The notes under the pieces were generated by a model. The model was not told the DNA's origin, did not search any database, and was given only the letters and a program-made list of their open reading frames with translations. Shown here one piece after another: positions 36,320-42,921 of a stretch of 64,000 bases of DNA. The stretch comes from Canibacter zhoujuaniae (GTDB lineage Bacteria > Actinomycetota > Actinomycetes > Actinomycetales > Microbacteriaceae). The stretch covers positions 62,001-126,000 of the forward strand of contig NZ_JAAIKA010000002.1 of assembly GCF_011752015.1 (NCBI RefSeq), given 5' to 3'. Every line of letters begins with the position of its first letter. Positions within the stretch are counted from its first letter, which is position 1. The position numbers and the translations under genes were made by a program.

Positions 36320-36769
36320 TTATTCAAAAGCTGCGAGGGCCTCTGGTGCCCATGCAACCGCAAGATCCGATGCATCATCCGGTGATGCCGCATCGTGACG
36401 CCCATACTCCCCAACACGAGATGCGCCGAGCGATTCAAGAGCGGCAACTACTCGCTCGCTGCCCTTCGAATAATTTTCGTAAGTGCTGTCGCCAAGCCCA
36501 AACACTGCGAATCGCACGCCAGTAAGATCGGGCTTTTCATTTTCTAGTGCGGCAACAAACGGCTGTGCGCTGTAGGGCAGATCGCCCTCGCCGTGTGTTG
36601 AACAGATGATGAGATAGCGATCGTCGCTATTAAACGCATTTACGTCAACGTTTGCAAGATCATCTACATCAAGATCTTCGCTAGTTTCTGCTGCAAGAGC
36701 ATCTTCGATATCGGATGCGACAAGCTCCGCGTTACCGCTCTCGGTGCCAAACAGAATGCGAACAGCCAT
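36320..36769 (-). CDS. flavodoxin (short-chain, P450-reductase/MioC type)
   Basis: 149 residues from ATG 36769, which has AAGGGA 8 bases upstream; an ATG at 36802 in frame lacks a site. FMN loops are TESGNAE (9-15), STHGEGD (57-63) and FGLGDSTYENY (90-100). This pattern is that of flavodoxin domains in sulfite reductase, CPR and XplA rather than classical long-chain flavodoxins. It is co-oriented with the FprA-like reductase gene and divergent from the permease/P450 operon, so it probably shuttles electrons to that P450. No ferredoxin gene is in the cluster, which strengthens the assignment. Confidence 0.93.
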   Translation of the reverse strand: MAVRILFGTESGNAELVASDIEDALAAETSEDLDVDDLANVDVNAFNSDDRYLIICSTHGEGDLPYSAQPFVAALENEKPDLTGVRFAVFGLGDSTYENYSKGSERVVAALESLGASRVGEYGRHDAASPDDASDLAVAWAPEALAAFE

Positions 36770-37044
36770 TAGAGACTTCCCTTCTTGGGTGCAACGCTGC
36801 ACCCTGATTTACTTGAACCAGTAGTAACTTTATCTATTTTGCGAACTTCGGTGAGCAAATGCAAATGGACACGAACACGGCGCGGCGAGCAGCAGAAAAG
36901 CCTGAAACTTCGAGGTTTTATGCGACGTTAGGCAGCTACGAAGATTTAACACGCGGTGCGGTTAAGGAAATTTTGCAAAAGCGCTAACATTGTGATCTAA
37001 TTCCTTTTTGTCAAAGGCAATGACGCTGAAGATAAGGATATCTA
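36770..37044. promoter_or_regulatory. divergent control region between flavodoxin and permease/P450 operons
   Basis: Plus strand: TTGCAA (36973-36978), 17-base spacer, TCTAAT (36996-37001), then a leader with AAGGAT before ATG 37045. The -35 is embedded in the 10-bp palindrome TTTTGCAAAA (36971-36980). Minus strand: TTGCTC (36858-36853), 16-base spacer, TAGATA (36836-36831). The flavodoxin leader contains a perfect stem GGGTGCA-ACGC-TGCACCC (36787-36804). The palindromes are candidate operators, but no regulator gene is adjacent. Confidence 0.6.
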
Positions 37045-38679
37045 ATGACTGATAGCACCACAGTAGCTGCTCTCTCAAATGCTCATGATGAGCACTCAGA
37101 ACAGGGATTCAAACGTGAAATGGGTTTCTGGGGAAACCTCGCGCTTGGATTTACGTATCTATCTCCCGTAGTAGGTGTTTACACCACCATCGGGCTCGCG
37201 CTTGCGATAGCGGGCCCGATTTCATTTTGGACGCTTGTAGTCGCGGGCCTCGGGCAGCTACTTGTTGCTCTTGTCTTCGGCGAGATTGTCTCCCAATACC
37301 CGATTGCCGGCGGTATTTACCCTTGGAACCGCCGCCTCTGGGGCGCAAAATGGGGGTGGATGAGTGGTTGGGTATACGCAGTCGCGATAAACGCCACGAT
37401 TGCTTCCGTTGCGTTTGGTGTCGGGCCGTTCCTCGGCGCATTCTTGGGAATCGAGACGAACCCAGGCACAAACGTGATTCTTGCTCTGGTGGTGATCGCC
37501 TTCTCCACGCTCATGAACTTTGGTGGAACCAGACTCCTGTCAGTTGTTGCGTTTATCGGTTTCTCGCTTGAAATTATTGCAACCATAGTAATCGGAATTT
37601 GGCTGCTTGTTGCCGCTCGTCAGCACGACCTCAGCGTATTCTTCACCGATTTCCGCCCACTAGACGTACAAGAAAACGAACCACTGTTTGTTGCATTTGC
37701 TTTCTCTGCAATCCTTGGAATCTTCCTGTACTACGGTTTCGAGGCAAACGGTGACGTCGCAGAAGAGGTTAAGGATCCGGGTCGTGTGATCCCGAAAGCG
37801 ATGCGCACCACGCTTTACGTTGGCGGTGTTGCCTCAATGTTCATCGGCATGGGCTTGATCCTTGCAATTCCAGATTATGCAGCGGTGATTCGCGGTGAGA
37901 ACACAGACCCGGTCACTGGAATATTCCAGACCACATTCGGCCCAATCGGTTTTAAAATCGTGCTGCTGCTCATTATGATCTCGTACGTATCGTGCACGAT
38001 CTCCCTCCAAGCAGCTGCATCACGACTCCTATTTTCAATGGGACGAGACAAGCAGCTTCCAGGTTGGAGCGCACTGCGCAAGTTCTCTGTGAAACGAGCT
38101 GTTCCGCCGTACGCGCTGCTTGTTGCGGGTATTCTGCCAGCATTGATCGTGGTTGTGTCGCTCTTCTCGGCCGACGCGCTGATTGCGGTTATTTCGTTTG
38201 CATCACTCGGCATCTACCTCGCCTTCTTCTCGGCGGTGCTTGCATCATTCCGTGCTCGCCTAAAGGGATGGCAGCCAAAGGGGCCGTTCAAGATGGGCCG
38301 TTGGGGATGGCCAGTGACCATCGCTGCCGGTCTTTACCAAATCGCTGCGATGATCATGTTGGTTTGGCCGGTTGAAGACGCTGAAAACTGGTTCCAGCGC
38401 TATCTCGTCTCTGCTGTCGGTGTGATAGTGCTTGTAATCGGTGTCATCTATCTCTTTACTACACGTCCAGACAAACGCGGTGGTGGGCCAGCAGGTGACG
38501 CACACACGGGTGTCGTTAACATGCACTACGCAAGTCCAATTGCTCCATCCGAAGAAATTGTTGATATGGCCGTGCTCCTTTCTGGCGGCAAGCCACACTA
38601 CTACCCCCACGCTCCTCAAAATGAGTCGAGCAGCGATTCGTCAGCGAAAAATTCACAAAATACTGAAGGGGAAAAATAA
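37045..38679 (+). CDS. APC-superfamily amino acid/amine permease
   Basis: 544 residues, about twelve helices. The start GFKREMGFWGNLALGFTYLSPVVGVYTTIGLALAIAGP (first conserved block) and FGEIVSQYPIAGGIYPWNRRLWG are typical of the ACT/GABA-permease-like branch of the APC superfamily. ANGDVAEEVKDPGRVIPKAM in the middle is the usual loop motif. The last 80 residues are cytoplasmic and Ser-rich. It overlaps the P450 gene by one base (TAATG), so the two are translated together. It probably imports the amine or amino acid processed by the downstream enzymes. Confidence 0.9.
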   Translation: MTDSTTVAALSNAHDEHSEQGFKREMGFWGNLALGFTYLSPVVGVYTTIGLALAIAGPISFWTLVVAGLGQLLVALVFGEIVSQYPIAGGIYPWNRRLWGAKWGWMSGWVYAVAINATIASVAFGVGPFLGAFLGIETNPGTNVILALVVIAFSTLMNFGGTRLLSVVAFIGFSLEIIATIVIGIWLLVAARQHDLSVFFTDFRPLDVQENEPLFVAFAFSAILGIFLYYGFEANGDVAEEVKDPGRVIPKAMRTTLYVGGVASMFIGMGLILAIPDYAAVIRGENTDPVTGIFQTTFGPIGFKIVLLLIMISYVSCTISLQAAASRLLFSMGRDKQLPGWSALRKFSVKRAVPPYALLVAGILPALIVVVSLFSADALIAVISFASLGIYLAFFSAVLASFRARLKGWQPKGPFKMGRWGWPVTIAAGLYQIAAMIMLVWPVEDAENWFQRYLVSAVGVIVLVIGVIYLFTTRPDKRGGGPAGDAHTGVVNMHYASPIAPSEEIVDMAVLLSGGKPHYYPHAPQNESSSDSSAKNSQNTEGEK

Positions 38680-39869
38680 TGTCGGAATCCGCGTACCTAG
38701 ATATTGCTGATAGCAATTTCGCTATCAGCTCTGATGAAGTTGAACAGGCACGAGAAACAAATTGGTACGCAAAAACTAACTACGGGCTTGCGGTGCTCAG
38801 TTATGAAGACAATGCTGCTTTGATGAAGAGTAAAAATCTTAAGCAGGGCAGTGCTGAGTGGCCTGATCTGAACGGTGTCCACAGTGGTGTCTTCTATGAC
38901 TGGTGGAAAGAAAACCTGCTTGTGCTTGAAGGTGACGATCACGACCGCTTGCGCCGCCTTGTGCAGCCAGCCTTCTCGCCAAGAAAGATTAAAGATCTTG
39001 GCGATCGCTTCGATGCCTTAGCAAACGAGCTTATTGACAACTGGATTGATAAGGGTGAGGTTGAGTTTGTTGAGGAGTTCGCAGCTCCGTTTGCCACCCG
39101 TGTTCTGTGCATCATGCTTGGGATCCCTGAAACTGAGTGGGCTCACATCAACGATCTAGGGTCGAAGGTCGGCGCAGCGCTTGGTATCACCATTAAGGAA
39201 CAGATCGAAACTATCGATGCTGCGTTAAAGGAGCTGCAGCAGTATGGTCGCGACCTCCTCGAGGATCGTCGCAAGAACCCACAAGACGATTTCGTGACGC
39301 GACTTGTTGAAGCAAACGCAGAGGGCGACCAGCTGTCTAACGAAGAGCTGGAGAACATGATTGTGCTCCTCATTTTCGGAGGCATGGACACCACCCGAAA
39401 TCAGCTGGGGCTTGCGCTGTCGTCGTTTGCGAAACAGCCTGACCAGTGGGAGAAGCTTGCGGCGGATCCTGACAAGTATCGAAAAGCCGCTGTTGAGGAG
39501 GCACTGCGTCTGAACCCAACCACTCGCTGGGTGACACGCGAAGCGGCTGAAACGTTTGAGCACAAGGGCTTGACGATTGAAAAAGGCACCACAGTGCACA
39601 TGTTCACTGAAACCTCTGGGCGTGACCCGGAGGCGTTCGAAGATCCAAACAGGATTGACCTCGATGCCGTCCGCAAACCTCACTTTGCTTTCGGCGGCGG
39701 TGCTCACCACTGCATTGGTCACTTCGTCGCGAGGTCTGACATGATGGCGGCACTGCCTGCGCTGGCAACCCGCATCACTGATCTCAAACTTGGTGAGGAT
39801 CAGGAATGGCTGCCAGATTCAGGAAACACGGGCCCAGAGCGTCTTCCCGTGTCTTTCACAAAACGCTAA
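38679..39869 (+). CDS. cytochrome P450
   Basis: 396 residues, soluble bacterial type. I-helix oxygen-activation motif GGMDTT (234-239) has the acid-alcohol pair Asp237/Thr238. ExxR is Glu274-Arg277. The heme loop FAFGGGAHHCIGHF has axial Cys345. All catalytic features are intact, so a monooxygenase is expected. It overlaps the permease gene and precedes the GS-like gene. Redox partners are encoded in the divergent pair (flavodoxin, FprA-like reductase). Unlike XplA, there is no fused flavodoxin domain, and the I-helix is canonical. Substrate unknown; neighbours suggest an amine. Confidence 0.96.
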   Translation: MSESAYLDIADSNFAISSDEVEQARETNWYAKTNYGLAVLSYEDNAALMKSKNLKQGSAEWPDLNGVHSGVFYDWWKENLLVLEGDDHDRLRRLVQPAFSPRKIKDLGDRFDALANELIDNWIDKGEVEFVEEFAAPFATRVLCIMLGIPETEWAHINDLGSKVGAALGITIKEQIETIDAALKELQQYGRDLLEDRRKNPQDDFVTRLVEANAEGDQLSNEELENMIVLLIFGGMDTTRNQLGLALSSFAKQPDQWEKLAADPDKYRKAAVEEALRLNPTTRWVTREAAETFEHKGLTIEKGTTVHMFTETSGRDPEAFEDPNRIDLDAVRKPHFAFGGGAHHCIGHFVARSDMMAALPALATRITDLKLGEDQEWLPDSGNTGPERLPVSFTKR

Positions 39870-39931
39870 CGACCCGGTGTGCGCGGCAACGATGCAGCGG
39901 CACATCACATAAATAAAAATCGGATGGAGAT

Positions 39932-41395
39932 ATGGCCACTACAGAAAAATCACAGGTTGGAGCAAAGATCGTTGCAGCGCAGAAGGCTGGTAAGGATCTT
40001 GCAAAAACCTTTCACAAAGAACTCGAAAAAGCTCTCGCTGACAACGGTGCGGCGAGCCGCCACCGGGAGAACAATCTAAAACAAGAGACTGTTGCAGAGC
40101 TGAGTGAAAAAATTGAGCGTTCAGGAGTGAAGTACATCTACTATATGCTCCCAACGCTTGGTTCACGCACCGTTGCGAAGATGGTTCCAGCAAAACACTT
40201 TGTTCGCAATCTCGAAAAAGGAATCGCATTTCACCGCACCGCGTTGAGCGATTTGCAAACGAATATTTTCGGCAACCTTATTGGTGGCGGTGTCGATGCG
40301 AAGGAATTCATCGGCCTGCCAGATCCGGAAACTTTCCAAGCACTGCCTTGGGACGGTGAGGTTGGTCGCATCTTCTGCTCAGCATACGAGCCAGATCACT
40401 TCAACGAGGTTGGCGGGCGGCCACTGCAGGTGGATTCACGCGCTACCATGAAGCGGATCCACCAGGTTATGAAAGATGTGTTCGGCCTGACGATGAAATC
40501 TGGCACGGAGCCTGAAATGGTCTGGGCTGGTGAGTCGATTAAGACGAATATTATTCCTGGCCACAGCCCCGCCTATCAGGTGGACAACCTTGAGGTCATG
40601 CGACCTATATACAAGCGTGTGCAGGAGTATGCAACAGAGCTTGATTTTGACATGATCGAAGGCGACTTTGAAGACAGGGGTCAGATCGAGCTGAACTGGA
40701 TGTTCGATGAGATCGAGAACACAGCGGATCGTCTTGTCACCTACCGCCAGATCTGCAAGCAGGTTGCTCGCGAATTTGGTGTTCAAGCAAGCTTCATGCC
40801 AAAACCTTACGCCGGTTCAATGGGTAACGGCTGCCACCACAACATTTCACTGTGGGATGAGGAAGGCAACAACACCTTTGAAGACCCGGGCCGCACTGAG
40901 CTGCACCTGTCCCAAATCGGCCGGTGGGTTGTCGGCGGCATCCTGAAGTATGCGCCCGGCATGATGGCAGTCTTCTCGAGCACCGTGAACAGCTACAAAC
41001 GCTTTTGGGATCCAGGCCAGTTTGCGCCAGCTCGCGGCAACTGGGGTCTTGATTCACGCGGCGCTATGGTGAGAATCTCGGCAAACGGTCGCGCGGAAGT
41101 GCGCGTACCAGATGCTGCGGTGAACCCGTACCTGTCACACGGCCTGCTTGTTGCTGCGGCTGCGGCTGGTATCGGTGAGCAGATCGAGCCACCAAAGCCT
41201 GACACTGAGGGCGATGCGATGCCGATGAACCTTGGTGATGCACTTGAGTTGTTTAAATCAAGCGAACTTGTGCAGGCCGTGCTCCCGCCAAAACTGGCAG
41301 AGCTTTACTATGAGATGAAATATGATGATTGGGCTCGCTACTGCGGTGCGATTACCGAGTGGGAGTTCAACCAGTACTGGGAGGCGATCCCCTAA
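39932..41395 (+). CDS. glutamine synthetase-family gamma-glutamyl-amine ligase
   Basis: 487 residues. Catalytic (beta-grasp plus guanido-kinase fold) domain with metal ligands Glu193/Glu195 (GTEPEMVWAG), Glu253 (DRGQIELNW), His302/303 (GNGCHHNISLW), NSYKRF and RVPDAAVNPYL. The GS core motifs deviate from true GlnA (GSGMHxHxS; NRxKRL), and no adenylylation Tyr loop is evident, so it is more likely a PuuA/GlnA-like ligase that joins glutamate to an amine. The N-terminal 100 residues carry a Lys-rich coiled segment. It overlaps the next gene by one base. Operon mates (P450, C26 hydrolase) fit a gamma-glutamylated pathway. GS-like genes accompany P450s in mycobacterial piperidine/morpholine catabolism (recall). 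Confidence 0.88.
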   Translation: MATTEKSQVGAKIVAAQKAGKDLAKTFHKELEKALADNGAASRHRENNLKQETVAELSEKIERSGVKYIYYMLPTLGSRTVAKMVPAKHFVRNLEKGIAFHRTALSDLQTNIFGNLIGGGVDAKEFIGLPDPETFQALPWDGEVGRIFCSAYEPDHFNEVGGRPLQVDSRATMKRIHQVMKDVFGLTMKSGTEPEMVWAGESIKTNIIPGHSPAYQVDNLEVMRPIYKRVQEYATELDFDMIEGDFEDRGQIELNWMFDEIENTADRLVTYRQICKQVAREFGVQASFMPKPYAGSMGNGCHHNISLWDEEGNNTFEDPGRTELHLSQIGRWVVGGILKYAPGMMAVFSSTVNSYKRFWDPGQFAPARGNWGLDSRGAMVRISANGRAEVRVPDAAVNPYLSHGLLVAAAAAGIGEQIEPPKPDTEGDAMPMNLGDALELFKSSELVQAVLPPKLAELYYEMKYDDWARYCGAITEWEFNQYWEAIP

Positions 41396-42111
41396 TGACA
41401 GAAAAACTTCGATTGGCGTGTATCGACTCACCCGCGATGCCACTGTTTGGGCTCGCAGATGCGAACGGTGTGCGCGACGGTTATGAACCAGAGGTTGCTA
41501 AGCTGCTCGCTGAAGCAACCGGCAGGGTAGTCGAGTGGGTTATGATGCCCTGGGATGACATGCTGCCATCGGTGCAGCAGCACCGTGTTGATGCAGTGCT
41601 GTGCGGCCAGGGAATTATCCCCTCACGAGAAGAGCAGGTCGACTTTGTGCGACCCTATGCGGTCTTCAACGAATCGGTGCTTGTTAGGGCAGGAGATCCG
41701 GCGCGCAGCCCTGAAGATCTCAACGGGTACAAGGTTGCTGCGATTGCTAACAGTGCAAATATGCGATTGGCAGAAACTTTCCCTGGTGCTATTCTGGTGC
41801 CGTTCGGAGCCAGCGATGATGTCTTCTCAGACATGATTGAGGCGGTTCGATCCGGTGAGGTTGACGCGATGGTGGATGATGATGTGGTGACGGTGCCGCT
41901 CGGTGAAGAAGCTGACTTTGATCTAGCATTCACCGCAGAAACCCGAAACCCGTGGGGCGTTGGGGTTGCGAAGGATTGCCCTGAGATGTTCCGTCTCCTC
42001 AACGATGCGATGACCACGATCATCGAGAACGGAAAGCTCAAAGCAGCGTGGAACAAGTGGTTTCCGCATCTGCCGTATCCGGAAGAATCCTTAGAGGGAG
42101 CAACTAAGTGA
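41395..42111 (+). CDS. solute-binding-protein-fold (family 3) protein without signal peptide
   Basis: 238 residues from ATG 41395, overlapping the GS stop (TAATG). The fold is clear: RLACIDSPAMPLFGLADANGVRDGYEPEVAKLLAEATG, AVLCGQGIIPSREEQVDFVRPYAVF, GVGVAKDCPEMFRLLNDAMTTIIENGKLKAAWNKWF. It has no hydrophobic signal sequence or lipobox, and there are no ABC permease or ATPase genes nearby. It is therefore predicted cytoplasmic. It may be an intracellular ligand sensor, a chaperone for a toxic intermediate, or an enzyme like cyclohexadienyl dehydratase, which evolved from this fold. It overlaps the next gene (AAGTGA). Confidence 0.82.
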   Translation: MTEKLRLACIDSPAMPLFGLADANGVRDGYEPEVAKLLAEATGRVVEWVMMPWDDMLPSVQQHRVDAVLCGQGIIPSREEQVDFVRPYAVFNESVLVRAGDPARSPEDLNGYKVAAIANSANMRLAETFPGAILVPFGASDDVFSDMIEAVRSGEVDAMVDDDVVTVPLGEEADFDLAFTAETRNPWGVGVAKDCPEMFRLLNDAMTTIIENGKLKAAWNKWFPHLPYPEESLEGATK

Positions 42112-42809
42112 GTGAAAAACCGCTGATCGGAGTCCCTGCTATGTCCTCTGCGCAGGTCAAGGGGCTCCGCAAGAGCGGATCCACAGTATCGGATACCGTC
42201 GTGAAAGCTATTACGGCTGCCGGCGGAATTCCCGTGCTTATCAGTCCCTTTGCGCCTGATGAGATCTGGGATAGCGTAGCGGGAATCGTCCTCCCCGGTG
42301 GGAACGATGTGACCCCGAGCCGATACGGGCAGGATCCTCACCCAACTTACGGACCAACCGATTTTGAGGGTCAGGATGAGGCCGATCTGCGTGCTATTTC
42401 TGTTGCTGAAGAACGCCGCATCCCTGCGCTTTTAATTTGTCGTGGGATGCAATTGTGGAACGTGCACCGTGGCGGTGACATGATTCAAGATATTGAAAAT
42501 TCAAAGGATCATGTGGGAACAGAGCATGACGTTGCGATTGCTTCTGACTCGCTTTTGCATTCTCTGTTCGACGGGGCTGACACGGTTAACGTGTCAAGCT
42601 ATCACCACCAGGCGCTTGGCCGCATAGGTGATGGGCTGCGCGTCGTCGCGCACGGATCAGACGGCACCGTTGAGGCGATTGAAGATCCAGAGTTCGAGAT
42701 CGTGGCGGTGCAGTGGCATCCAGAAGACCGTTTCGAGCGTATCGCGTCTGACGCGCGATTGTTTGAATGGGTTGTCGCGGCCGCGAAATCACACAGAACC
42801 ACAGCGTAA
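42108..42809 (+). CDS. peptidase C26 gamma-glutamyl hydrolase (PuuD-like)
   Basis: 233 residues from GTG 42108, with AGGGAG upstream and a 4-base overlap with the preceding gene. Class I glutamine-amidotransferase fold: IVLPGGNDVTP, nucleophile Cys111 (LLICRGMQLWNV) and His204/Glu206 (VQWHPED). The family cleaves gamma-glutamyl amides, as PuuD does with gamma-glutamyl-GABA. It is the last gene of the permease-P450-GS operon and the natural partner to reverse the GS-like ligation after oxidation. Confidence 0.92.
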   Translation: MSEKPLIGVPAMSSAQVKGLRKSGSTVSDTVVKAITAAGGIPVLISPFAPDEIWDSVAGIVLPGGNDVTPSRYGQDPHPTYGPTDFEGQDEADLRAISVAEERRIPALLICRGMQLWNVHRGGDMIQDIENSKDHVGTEHDVAIASDSLLHSLFDGADTVNVSSYHHQALGRIGDGLRVVAHGSDGTVEAIEDPEFEIVAVQWHPEDRFERIASDARLFEWVVAAAKSHRTTA

Positions 42810-42820
42810 ACCACGCATCA

Positions 42821-42858
42821 CGGCGCGCTGGCAGGAGGAAATACCTGTCAGCGCGCCG
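42821..42858. terminator. strong convergent hairpin between C26 gene and acs
   Basis: 15-bp arms CGGCGCGCTGGCAGG (42821-42835) and CCTGTCAGCGCGCCG (42844-42858) have one G-T mismatch and an 8-base loop. No long T tract follows on either strand. It sits between two converging genes and probably terminates both. Confidence 0.65.
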
Positions 42859-42921
42859 CTGTGTGTTTACCGCACGTCCCAACAGAGGGCGGCGGTACGG
42901 GATTAACGGCGGCGGTCTCTG

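Noticed and set aside
38679-39869. Calling the P450 XplA itself
   Set aside because: No fused flavodoxin domain is present and the I-helix has the normal GGMDTT motif, so only the system logic, not orthology, can be proposed.
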